From Capsulimonadaceae bacterium (GTDB lineage Bacteria; Armatimonadota; Armatimonadia; Armatimonadales; Capsulimonadaceae): DNA of 64,000 nt. Positions 56,464-64,000 of this stretch are shown piece by piece (position 1 is the first letter of the stretch; every line of letters starts with the position of its first letter). The notes under the pieces were generated by a model. The model searched no databases, was not told where the DNA came from, and worked only from the letters and a program-made list of their open reading frames with translations. The stretch lies in NCBI GenBank assembly GCA_031292625.1, contig JARLGU010000012.1, forward strand, positions 62,001-126,000. The letters are read 5' to 3'. A program made the position numbers and the translations under genes.

Positions 56464-56940
56464 CTACGCCTTTGGCTTTTCGGTGCACTGCGGATGCGCG
56501 CCAGCGGGCAGTTGCGGGGCTTCGACGCCGGCTTTGGGGAGGGTTCCCTCCAGCTCCTGCCGCCAGTGGGCGACGTCTCCGGCGGGGCCGTAGATATACA
56601 TCATCGTCGCGGGCGTATCGCCGATGTTGGTCAATTGGTGAAACACGGTTGGCGGGATATAGGCAGCCTGGCCTGCCGTGAGGATCTGGCGCTCTTCGCC
56701 GAGACACATCTCGGCGGCGCCTTTGACGATAAAGTAGACCTCTTCCTGTTCCTGGTTGTGCCACGGAACTTGTCCGCCGTTGGGCTCAAGGTCGACATAG
56801 CCGACGCAGAAGTTTTTCGCCTGGATCGGCGCTGCACCGCCGACGACATTGCGCGTTCGGCGCCGGGCCGGGTATGTTTTGCCTGGAAGCTGCTCTATAT
56901 CGGTAACGATCACGTTGGTCATCCTCCGTTTCGCGCGCAT
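56464..56940 (-). CDS. Cupin-domain protein
   Basis: A 158-residue single-cupin protein. The two cupin motifs are seen as PWHNQEQEEVYFIVKGAAEM and PPTVFHQLTNIGDTPA; the metal ligands His, Glu and the distal His are present. The Pro/Gly-rich tail is polar. It may be a sugar isomerase, dioxygenase or sensor. The gene is 112 bases before the oxidoreductase and may be cotranscribed. The start could be 56940 or the ATG at 56922, whose GGAGG is too close to serve it well. Confidence 0.88.
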   Translation of the reverse strand: MRAKRRMTNVIVTDIEQLPGKTYPARRRTRNVVGGAAPIQAKNFCVGYVDLEPNGGQVPWHNQEQEEVYFIVKGAAEMCLGEERQILTAGQAAYIPPTVFHQLTNIGDTPATMMYIYGPAGDVAHWRQELEGTLPKAGVEAPQLPAGAHPQCTEKPKA

Positions 56941-56959
56941 CGCGGCGTGCGTCGGATAT

Positions 56960-56967
56960 ACTATACC
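56960..56967 (-). promoter_or_regulatory. GGTATAGT element of the cupin gene
   Basis: Reads GGTATAGT on the minus strand, 19 bases before the ATG at 56940. Confidence 0.4.
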
Positions 56968-57064
56968 ACCGATTCGTCAGATGATGCGAATGATTTGAAA
57001 ATTCATCAGATGTTTATTATGGGGAACATTGCTCGAACCGCTTCTAGCAATTCTAGAATAACTC

Positions 57065-57140
57065 TTGACACATGAAGGATTCGGTGATACCATATGGTGG
57101 TTGGTATGAGGCATGTACCATATGGTCTGCGGCCATATGC
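57065..57140 (+). promoter_or_regulatory. Promoter with tandem CCATATGG palindromes
   Basis: TTGACA (57065-57070), a 17-base spacer and TACCAT (57088-57093). The palindrome ACCATATGGT covers the -10 box (57089-57098) and recurs exactly at 57117-57126, 28 bases on. A related half, GGCCATATGC, lies at 57131-57140. The GntR-type regulator at the end of the operon (59939-61120) is the likely binder. Confidence 0.7.
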
Positions 57141-57211
57141 AAGCATCCCTGTCGCCTATTTAGATGGACGGCATTTTGATCAGGCGACTCGACAATTGGA
57201 GACCATCGTAC

Positions 57212-58120
57212 ATGAAACGGAATAATGCCTTTACATTGATAGAACTGCTAGTTGTTATAGCGATAATTGCGATATTAGCTGCGGTGTTGTTTCCCGTGTT
57301 CGCTACGGCTCGAGAGAAAGCCAGGCAATCGAGTTGCACGAGCAACATGAAGCAGCTTGGATTAGCGCTCCTGCAGTATGTACAGGACAGTGACGAGCAT
57401 TATCCATGTGTTGGCCAGAGCACGACGCCGGGCGCAGGCTGGGCAAGCCTCGTGTATAGTTATGTCAGGTCGACTAACGTGTATTTGTGTCCCGACGATA
57501 TGACCCAGACCAACACGGTTAGCGTCTCGTCGCCGTACGTGATCTCTTACGGCATCAACGAAAATCTCACGGCTGCGCTCAACAATCCGATTGTAACCCC
57601 GGCGGCCGGAGTAGGCGCGACGGGGGCGAGCGACCTGCTAATGCCTGCCGCTACAATTTTGCTCTTTGAGTGCCAAGGCGAGGAAGGGGCTTTGCTAACT
57701 CTTAGCGATACCAACTCGCCGTCAGGCAATGGCGCGGATTCGCTCTCTGTCGGTAAGTTCAAGCCGCTTGGCGGAAAAGCGGGCGCTAATCCAAATAGCT
57801 ATGATTATCGCAAGTATACCGACATTATCGGTGGCCGAAAGGCTGCGTTTACGACCGTAAACGGTGCGAACATGACCGTGAACGACTTTCCGCTCCAACC
57901 TGCGGTCCATAGCGGCGGATCCAATTGGCTCCTTGCTGACGGACACATCAAGTGGCTGCACGGACAGAATATTTCTGGCGGCCCCACGCCGTCCAAGCAG
58001 ACCGGCTGCGCCCAGGACGCGTGCGTGCAAACCGCCGCAACGGGGGCACTCTACGAAAGCGCCGCGACTACGGACCAAATGACGGGCGCCCCATTTTTGG
58101 CGACGTTCAGCCCTTTCTAG
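57212..58120 (+). CDS. Prepilin-like H-X9-DG protein
   Basis: A 302-residue pseudopilin with [17 protein letters not shown] and the shared [16 protein letters not shown] block. The H-X9-DG pattern is His233 with Asp243-Gly244, followed by HIKWLHG. The C-terminus ends TFSPF, close to the TFSPI of the protein at 4010. It lies under the tandem-palindrome promoter and is followed at once by the beta-helix protein gene. The ATG at 57212 gives the normal short leader, with GGAG about ten bases upstream. Confidence 0.93.
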   Translation: MKRNNAFTLIELLVVIAIIAILAAVLFPVFATAREKARQSSCTSNMKQLGLALLQYVQDSDEHYPCVGQSTTPGAGWASLVYSYVRSTNVYLCPDDMTQTNTVSVSSPYVISYGINENLTAALNNPIVTPAAGVGATGASDLLMPAATILLFECQGEEGALLTLSDTNSPSGNGADSLSVGKFKPLGGKAGANPNSYDYRKYTDIIGGRKAAFTTVNGANMTVNDFPLQPAVHSGGSNWLLADGHIKWLHGQNISGGPTPSKQTGCAQDACVQTAATGALYESAATTDQMTGAPFLATFSPF

Positions 58121-58124
58121 TCGT

Positions 58125-59894
58125 GTGATTGACAAGAGGATATCCTTGAGACGAATTGAAACGATCTGCATCTTGGCTGCATGGGCTATAGCGTTATTCG
58201 GTCAGCCCGCCGCCGCGGTCACGCTCGCTGGCGATGGCGTCACCGACGATACAGCGGCATTACAAGCAGCGCTGGACCATGCTGGGCAGACGGCATCTCA
58301 GGTCGACCTGCCGCCCGGTCAGTATTTGATCAAGGGCAGCCTCGACGTTCCGCCGGGAGTCGCCTTACGCGGAAGCTGGATTGCCGCGCATGACGCGAAG
58401 TTATGGACCAAGGGGACGACGCTCCTGCTCACCGGAGGCAAGGGAAACGAGAGTGGAACTCCCGCGATTACCCTCAACCAGAGCAGTGCGCTTTGCGGCG
58501 TGACGCTCGCTTGGCCCGAGCAGCAATGGGACGCCATCGTTGCTTATCCGTGGGCCATCAAGAGCCAGGGAAACGATGTAACGGTTGAAAACGTCTCGCT
58601 TGTCAACGCTTATCAGGGTATCGACGAGGCACTCAGCCCTTGTCACCTCGTTCGCAATGTCTACGGGACCGTTTTGCGCCGCGGTATCTGCATCGATCAG
58701 TGCTACGATGTTGGGCGCCTCGAAAATATCCACTTCAATACATCCTATTGGATCAACAGCGGGCTCGGCACGATGCCTGAGCATATTGGAGGCGCGCGGA
58801 AGGACGTTCCTAGGTATACGATGCAGAACCTGGAGGCTTTTACTTTCGGACGAACCGATTGCGAGTATGTGTTCAACACATTCGTCTGGGGCGCGAAGTA
58901 TGCCTACCATTTTATAAAAACAGAGGCGGGAGATGCCTACGGCCAGTTCGCCGGGATTGGCGCTGACTGTTGCAACGTAGACATCCTTGTCGACGCCCTG
59001 CAGAGGCCGGGTTTGCAGATTACAAACGGAAATTTCACGGCGTTTGCGAAACCGATCAGCGTCGGTCTCATGGTCAGTTCCGGCGTGAGCGCACCAGTCG
59101 AGTTGGTCAACTGCACTTTTTTCGGTACACCGAATGGCGCTGCCGTATTGAGCGGCGACAACCAGGTAACGCTTAGCGGGTGCCATTTTGTCCACCGTGG
59201 CAAGCCGGCCGTGATTGTAGCGAACAGCGGGAGCGTTAGCATTGGGAATTGCAGCTTCGGCGAAAAAGGAATCGCGGCGCTCCTTGGCTCCAGAGTCCGC
59301 GGCGCGGCCGTGACGGGAAACTTGCAACCGGGCGGGCTTCTCGTGGAGAACCAGGCTGGCGATAGAGCGCAAATCGTTGGGAATGAAGCACCGGTTGTTT
59401 ACTCGGATGCGGTCCTCCAGCACTACGTCGTGAACATCGGTGATCTGGGAGACGACGAATTCATTGGCGACGGTTGGTATGGCCGAGAAGGCGCCGCAAG
59501 CTCGTCAGATAAAGGCAAACCTGCTTATAATCGATCGCGCTGGACTGAAGGCGAAGCCACGGTGACCTTGCCGGTAAAGTCTGGCGCTGCCTACACGGCA
59601 AGGATCAGGCTCGCGGTGATATCCAATAAACCGCCCGCCACGGTGTCGATCGAAAACGGCTCAGCCGTAATCGTGCAAGGCGGGCCTCCTACGGCCGTGA
59701 CCCTGGAGATCCCAGCGCAGCTCACTACGGGACATCGCTCGTTGCTACTCAAGATCGCAAGCAAGGGGTGGGTGCCCGCGCATGATGAACCGGGTAACGG
59801 AGACAAGCGCTTGTTGGGCGCTCGAGTGTTTGCCGTCGAAATGACGGCAGCGGGTTCGCCGGGCGACGCGATGGAGCTGACCGCTTCTCCTTGA
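58125..59894 (+). CDS. Exported pectate-lyase-like beta-helix protein
   Basis: A 589-residue exported protein with a signal peptide ending near QPAAA. The mature start DGVTDDTAALQAALDHA, followed by VDLPPGQYLIKG, is the signature of pectate_lyase_3/GH28-related right-handed beta-helices. About ten helix turns follow (VENVSLVNAYQG, CHLVRNVYGT, LSGCHFVH). The last 130 residues form a separate beta-sandwich, perhaps a carbohydrate-binding module. It could be a lyase or hydrolase on pectin-like polymers; no catalytic residues can be assigned by eye. It starts five bases after the prepilin stop, so one operon. Confidence 0.87.
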   Translation: MIDKRISLRRIETICILAAWAIALFGQPAAAVTLAGDGVTDDTAALQAALDHAGQTASQVDLPPGQYLIKGSLDVPPGVALRGSWIAAHDAKLWTKGTTLLLTGGKGNESGTPAITLNQSSALCGVTLAWPEQQWDAIVAYPWAIKSQGNDVTVENVSLVNAYQGIDEALSPCHLVRNVYGTVLRRGICIDQCYDVGRLENIHFNTSYWINSGLGTMPEHIGGARKDVPRYTMQNLEAFTFGRTDCEYVFNTFVWGAKYAYHFIKTEAGDAYGQFAGIGADCCNVDILVDALQRPGLQITNGNFTAFAKPISVGLMVSSGVSAPVELVNCTFFGTPNGAAVLSGDNQVTLSGCHFVHRGKPAVIVANSGSVSIGNCSFGEKGIAALLGSRVRGAAVTGNLQPGGLLVENQAGDRAQIVGNEAPVVYSDAVLQHYVVNIGDLGDDEFIGDGWYGREGAASSSDKGKPAYNRSRWTEGEATVTLPVKSGAAYTARIRLAVISNKPPATVSIENGSAVIVQGGPPTAVTLEIPAQLTTGHRSLLLKIASKGWVPAHDEPGNGDKRLLGARVFAVEMTAAGSPGDAMELTASP

Positions 59895-59912
59895 AGCCTG
59901 CCTACCAAGGGT

Positions 59913-59919
59913 GTACAAT
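59913..59919 (+). promoter_or_regulatory. Possible internal promoter of the GntR-type gene
   Basis: GTACAAT with a nearby AAGGAG (59924-59929) before the GTG at 59939. The regulator may thus be expressed both from the operon promoter and on its own. Confidence 0.4.
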
Positions 59920-59938
59920 ACCGAAGGAGTAATCAATC

Positions 59939-61120
59939 GTGGGCGAACTGAACAGCCAACCGGCCGCGACCACAATTTACAGGCGTATCGAGCAGGACCT
60001 TCGGGCGAAGGTTCGCGGCGGAAAGTGGCGGCCCGGAACCTTAATTCCGAGCCGTAAGGCCTTGTCGCGGGAATACGGCGTCGACCTGAGCACGGTGCAG
60101 CGTGCGATCGGAATTCTACTCGCGGACGGAACGCTATCCGCGGAAAACGGCCGGGGGACGTTTGTCGCGGACAACTCCTCTGGCAATTCGCGCCTGTCCG
60201 GGTGGCTAGAAGTACAGACGATCGGGCTGATTGTCGATCATATCGGCACGACCGCCGAGGCGGGCCCTCGGGCGATTACTCAGGCAATCCACGCGGCCGT
60301 TCGCGCGGCATCAGCGGACTGCCGGATCGTCATCTTTGACACTTACGATGCCACTGTGGAGGCGGCCGCCAAGCATGAAGCCGACGCACTCGCGCTTCTC
60401 GAACACCAAGGCGTGGCGGGGGCCATTGTCTGGCACTGCGGCAGCAGCCAAACCATCCCGATTATGCGCCGGATTATGCAGCGTCGAATCCCCATGGTGC
60501 TCATCGACCGGTTGCCCACGGGTCTCAATTGCGATTTCGTCGGTATCGACAATGTCTACAGTGCTCGGGAAGCGACCGAGTACCTGCTTTCGCTTGGGCA
60601 CCGGCAAATCGCCTTCCTGGCCCCGCAGGAAGAAATTTCGACGCTCGAGGGTCGATTAAAGGGGTATCGCCAGGCGCTTGAAAAGGCGGACATCCCCGTG
60701 CGGCAGGAACTGGAATTCCGGCCCCCGCTAGCGGAAAGCCTCGTCGTGGAAAAGCTCAAGGCGCAACTTGTGCAACTTGTTGAGCGGATCAAATCCATGG
60801 CGAATCCGCCGACGGCGATTTTCGCGGCGAACGATGTATTGGCCCAACATCTTATCGTGGCGCTTGCGGAGAACGGACTGGGAGTTCCGGATGACATGAG
60901 TGTCATCGGCCTGGATGATCTGGAGCGCTATTCGAGCAGCGCTCCGTTTTTGACGAGCATGCGGCAGCCGTTTGACTTGATTGGCGAACGCGCGGCGCAG
61001 ACTCTGCTCGAACGTATTAACGCCGTCCCTTCCGCAGACGATGCTTACGCGGCGTATACGCAAATTCTTCTTCCTACGAAGCTCATCGAGCGCAAATCGT
61101 GCCGCTCGGTTGCATCTTAA
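59939..61120 (+). CDS. GntR-headed transcription regulator with LacI-type sensor
   Basis: A 393-residue AraR-like protein. The winged helix is TTIYRRIEQDLRAKVRGGKW onward with LSREYGVDLSTVQRAIGILL, and the sugar sensor starts near residue 93 (QTIGLIVDHIG) with IFAANDVLAQ and VIGLDDLERY. It is close in plan to the regulator at 4897-6246 and also sits with an H-X9-DG prepilin and a glycan enzyme. GTG start with AAGGAG nine bases upstream. Expected to bind the CCATATGG palindromes ahead of the prepilin gene. Confidence 0.92.
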   Translation: MGELNSQPAATTIYRRIEQDLRAKVRGGKWRPGTLIPSRKALSREYGVDLSTVQRAIGILLADGTLSAENGRGTFVADNSSGNSRLSGWLEVQTIGLIVDHIGTTAEAGPRAITQAIHAAVRAASADCRIVIFDTYDATVEAAAKHEADALALLEHQGVAGAIVWHCGSSQTIPIMRRIMQRRIPMVLIDRLPTGLNCDFVGIDNVYSAREATEYLLSLGHRQIAFLAPQEEISTLEGRLKGYRQALEKADIPVRQELEFRPPLAESLVVEKLKAQLVQLVERIKSMANPPTAIFAANDVLAQHLIVALAENGLGVPDDMSVIGLDDLERYSSSAPFLTSMRQPFDLIGERAAQTLLERINAVPSADDAYAAYTQILLPTKLIERKSCRSVAS

Positions 61121-61142
61121 AATTTCTAGCGCGCAGTTCAGC

Positions 61143-61799
61143 TTAGAAGATCGTTGCCGGCGTGAAGAGGGCAAATCCGATGTAGTTGGCGGACCCGAAA
61201 CGCTCGTACTGAAGTGACGCCGAGTTTGACAGCGACCATGCGAGGCGGCCGTTGAAGTCCCGGCTGTCCCATTCCACTGTCCAATGAAAATTGAACGGCA
61301 GATCGGCGGACACGGAGCCGAACGGTCCCTTGATGCCAAAGCCGCCGGCGCCCACCGTGTAGGACAGGTTGCGAATCGGATAGGGCGCTGCGGCCAGCTG
61401 GATGGGTTTGCGACCGCCGACTACGTACGCAGACCGGCCGTAGTAGCCGGACGCGCCGTAATTGTAGGTGTTGTTGCCGAGATCGCGAATGCCGATGGCC
61501 AGCGATGGAAGCCCCGATGTCTCGGGCAGGAGCTGGCTCTCAATGCTGATTGCGCCCGCGTCTTCGTTGGGCTTATGGAGAGCGGCGACTTCAATCTCGG
61601 TAACCGCGGACCCGAAATTCGCCCAGTAGCTTGTCAGCGGGTGTTCCCCAGTACCGACCGCGACTTCTCCTCGCGCGGCATCCGGCGCGAGCGCGCTCGG
61701 CGAAGGGCTGAGGATCACCCGGTCCGCGTACGCGATTGACATCAACAATCCGAGAAGACCGCACAGAGCGGCCGCAATAATCCCTGGTTTTGTGCTCAT
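61143..61799 (-). CDS. Exported protein, YjbH/barrel-like, function unknown
   Basis: A 218-residue exported protein with a signal peptide ending near SIAYA. The mature part is made of short amphipathic strands (IEVAALHKPNEDAGAISIES, LSYTVGAGGFGIKG, FNFHWTVEWDSRDFNGRLAW) and ends in Phe, consistent with a small outer-membrane barrel, perhaps related to YjbH-type proteins. Family assignment is tentative. It converges with the GntR-type gene and is followed upstream by a 316-base gap. Confidence 0.6.
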   Translation of the reverse strand: MSTKPGIIAAALCGLLGLLMSIAYADRVILSPSPSALAPDAARGEVAVGTGEHPLTSYWANFGSAVTEIEVAALHKPNEDAGAISIESQLLPETSGLPSLAIGIRDLGNNTYNYGASGYYGRSAYVVGGRKPIQLAAAPYPIRNLSYTVGAGGFGIKGPFGSVSADLPFNFHWTVEWDSRDFNGRLAWSLSNSASLQYERFGSANYIGFALFTPATIF

Positions 61800-62115
61800 C
61801 GTACTTTGCTATCTTGTGGCGGGCAAAAGCCCTGTCGGGATCGAAACGCAGTCTTGGCGCGTTCTCGTCCCCCTTATATTGTCGGGTCTTTTGGACTCGA
61901 AGTACCATACCTTTCAATAGTTAGCCGCCATATTCCTGCTTGAAATTTCATGGCGCAGGTTCCCGCGAGCGCCGGAATTGGCGGAAAACATCGCCTCTAC
62001 GGGCTGAACAGTGAGTTCGCCCTTTCGTACAATGAACGTCATGACAAAGCGCAATGGTTCCGTGGCGCTTGCGTTTCATGCGATCAGACGCGTGTTTTCG
62101 CTTCAAGCAAGAAGC
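61800..62115. other. Intergenic region with no recognised features
   Basis: Lies between the exported protein start and the stop of the YfhO-like gene. No gene, repeat copy or clear terminator was recognised. Confidence 0.4.
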
Positions 62116-64000
62116 TCAAAGGCTGGACGATAGGTTACTTTGCCCAACGGAGCGCGCTTGCCGTCCAAGACGCCAGGTTAGTCCGCACGCCAGGAGGTAG
62201 GCAGCGAGGCCCGCCAGGGAGATCGCCGCGCCCTTGCGAAGGCCCGGTGGACGGTAGGCAAGCTCAAAACGATGCGTCCCGGCTTCCAGCGGCACCGCAA
62301 TCAAAGCGTAGTCGCCCGGCATTGGGCGATAGACGCGCTGGGTCGAGCTGGGGAGCGCGTTCGCGATCCAAAATCGGCTGTAGGCATCGGTGATTAGCAA
62401 GATGCCCGGCGCATCGCACTTTGCGTTCACTTCCAGAGTGTCGCTGTCCTTCCATCTTACTTGTGCGCTGTCCTGGATGAGCGCTGGTCTCGGCGCGATC
62501 GACGGCGGGGTCTCTAGCACGACCACGCGCCAGCGCGGGAAATTGGCATCGGCGACTTTGTAGAGGATCTTCGTGCTCGCCGGCATGATTTTGCACCGAT
62601 GGACGATGAGCCCATGCGGGAGAGGATTGTCGATGACGTTCATGCCGACAGTGTCCGCGGTAAACCTTCTTTTGTTCCTGGGCACGTAGGTGAAGCCGTT
62701 GACATCGTTCGTTACGAAAAAGACCCTGCTGCAGCGAAGCAACGCGAGCGACGGATTGGGATCCGTGTACATAACGTACATTTGCGCCTGATTTGCGTCG
62801 CAGTGCTGGGTGGCCGTGACCAACTGAGCGTAGCGTAGCTGCACCATCGGATCGTAGCCCCAAACGTCGTAGCTGCCTGAGCCCATCGCCCCTTCGGTAA
62901 GTAGACCCGCAAGATAGACGCGCTGGTCGCCCGGGTGTGTCCGCTCCCAGTTCATGACGACAGCTGGACGCGGGTGCGTGGGATCAAAGGTCGTGATCGT
63001 CGACCGGTCAAACGCGATGAGCTCGACCAGTACGAGCGTGGCGAGCGTGGGGGCGGCCCATCGAGTGGAGCGCGCTCGCGCAAGCAGCACGGCGGCGAGC
63101 GAAGCCGTGAGCGTTGCGGTCGCAAATCCCCACGCGGCGAATCTTCCCGCCTCTCGGGCAAAGACGGTGAACTGCGGGATGCTGACGCGGTAATACGAAT
63201 CGGATGCGACGCGCAACGTGCGAATAAACCAAATGCAAGTGAATGGATCCGCCATCCAGATCCCCGCCATCGCGCACATGGCCGCGACGCCAGCGGTTGC
63301 GGCCGCCAGGCGGGAGCCGCTTCCGCTCGATCCTTCCTCGCGGCGGGCTACAAGCGCATCAAGGCCTGCGCCGGCCAGCATCGCGGTAAAGATCGTTACG
63401 GGAAAGATGAACTTGGCGAAGGCTCGAAACTTGGAGAAACCGGGGACATACAGGTAGAGCAATCTAAAGAGCGGCGTATACGCGCCCATTGCCAGGACGA
63501 AGAGCGCAATCGCCATGGTAATCCAGAGTTTACGGCGCGGCGATTCTCCTCGGAACGCACCCAAAATGACCAGCGGCAGGCTGGCGACGCCGATGAAGGC
63601 GCACATCTCCCACTTGTTCCATGGTCCCCAATACGGCATGTGGAAGATGTCGCCGAAAAGATGCGGTACGAGTAGCGTCCACAGGTTGACCGCCTGGTAC
63701 GAGATCTCCGCTGCGAACGCGTAGCCCACCGCATGGCTCCGGACGCCCTCGGTGCTCACTTCGAGGCCCGCCAGAAGTTGAACGGCCGTTATCGCCGCGC
63801 TGCCGGCGGCGGCGACGGCGATCGCCGCGGCGGTTTGCAGCCGTTTACGCGCGCGAATAATCCGCAAGCCGGTGTAGAGCGCGAGAACCACCAGCGTGTT
63901 GAACAGCGTCTGCGGATGTCCGGCAAAAAGCTGCATCGAAAACGAGAATATCGCCAACAGGACCGAGCGCGGATTGGGCGAATCGATCAGGTCGTCGAAC
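62116..64000 (-). CDS. YfhO-like membrane protein, 5' end outside the window
   Basis: At least 627 residues; the frame is still open at the window edge. About eight membrane helices are visible in the first 330 residues of the visible part, with QLFAGHPQTLFNTLVVLALY, typical of the YfhO family of large polytopic proteins. YfhO-type proteins help glycosylate lipoteichoic acid in Bacillus, and related GT-C-fold proteins use lipid-linked sugars. The C-terminal 280 residues form a soluble outer domain, with one more helix at the end. The true start lies beyond 64000. Confidence 0.85.
   Translation of the reverse strand, partial: FDDLIDSPNPRSVLLAIFSFSMQLFAGHPQTLFNTLVVLALYTGLRIIRARKRLQTAAAIAVAAAGSAAITAVQLLAGLEVSTEGVRSHAVGYAFAAEISYQAVNLWTLLVPHLFGDIFHMPYWGPWNKWEMCAFIGVASLPLVILGAFRGESPRRKLWITMAIALFVLAMGAYTPLFRLLYLYVPGFSKFRAFAKFIFPVTIFTAMLAGAGLDALVARREEGSSGSGSRLAAATAGVAAMCAMAGIWMADPFTCIWFIRTLRVASDSYYRVSIPQFTVFAREAGRFAAWGFATATLTASLAAVLLARARSTRWAAPTLATLVLVELIAFDRSTITTFDPTHPRPAVVMNWERTHPGDQRVYLAGLLTEGAMGSGSYDVWGYDPMVQLRYAQLVTATQHCDANQAQMYVMYTDPNPSLALLRCSRVFFVTNDVNGFTYVPRNKRRFTADTVGMNVIDNPLPHGLIVHRCKIMPASTKILYKVADANFPRWRVVVLETPPSIAPRPALIQDSAQVRWKDSDTLEVNAKCDAPGILLITDAYSRFWIANALPSSTQRVYRPMPGDYALIAVPLEAGTHRFELAYRPPGLRKGAAISLAGLAAYLLACGLTWRLGRQARSVGQSNLSSSL

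Noticed and set aside
1-64000. Defence system, prophage, integrase or insertion sequence
   Set aside because: No helicase-nuclease, restriction, retron, CBASS, Argonaute, transposase or phage structural gene was seen on either strand.

Overview
The window looks like a chromosome segment of a Gram-negative-type, heterotrophic, glycan-degrading bacterium, most likely from Armatimonadota (Capsulimonas-like). That placement is an inference. It rests on several prepilin-like proteins of the H-X9-DG type, GntR-headed and LacI-headed sugar regulators, large secreted glycan-active proteins, a TolC/RND efflux set with outer-membrane proteins, Zn-type L31, SurE and LepA. No 16S rRNA, tRNA, CRISPR array, transposase, prophage or recognisable defence island is present.

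Layout. 0.1-0.7 kb: a small-protein/DUF6941 pair. 1.1-1.8 kb: an SRAP protein. 1.8-6.3 kb, minus strand: a GntR/LacI-type regulator, an H-X9-DG prepilin, a GH13 amylase and a small frameshifted secreted protein. 6.5-13.4 kb, minus: an efflux operon (adaptor, RND pump, MarR, TolC). 14.2-16.0 kb: lepA. 16.2-20.1 kb: an ADP-ribosylglycohydrolase-like protein with ybaK, beside an AraC regulator. 20.2-24.7 kb: a GH106-like rhamnosidase and a short prepilin. 24.7-29.9 kb: a LacI repressor divergent from a GH-A-like secreted protein and an H-X9-DG prepilin. 30.1-40.5 kb: housekeeping genes (HDOD, prfA, a LolA-like protein, prmC, a BON lipoprotein, a secreted STN-like protein, DUF1385, rpmE, surE, aspartokinase). 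40.7-49.1 kb: MarR, phosphodiester glycosidase, thiE, an MFS pump, a YciI-like protein, a hybrid histidine kinase, a glycosyltransferase and hsp20. 49.3-54.9 kb: lon, an outer-membrane protein and TrpB2. 55.2-61.1 kb: an oxidoreductase, a cupin, then a third prepilin/beta-helix/GntR sugar locus. 61.1-64.0 kb: an exported protein and a YfhO-like membrane protein cut by the window end.

Two themes stand out. First, four secreted prepilin-like proteins each sit beside a glycan-active secreted enzyme and, in three loci, a sugar-type repressor. Three of these loci share one promoter design: TTGACA, a 17-base spacer, then a palindromic operator on or just after the -10 box. This is the best candidate for an under-described system: inducible loci that pair a surface pseudopilin with a glycan enzyme. 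Second, many housekeeping genes use a short GG-TAnnnT promoter element, and four genes have it exactly six bases before the ATG, which predicts leaderless mRNAs.

Other non-coding structure includes a roughly 200-base dispersed intergenic repeat with conserved hairpins (three good copies, two fragments), a HAIR-like HspR site at hsp20, an AT-rich palindrome at the efflux promoter and a structured rpmE leader. All family names come from reading the translated sequence by eye; no database search was run.
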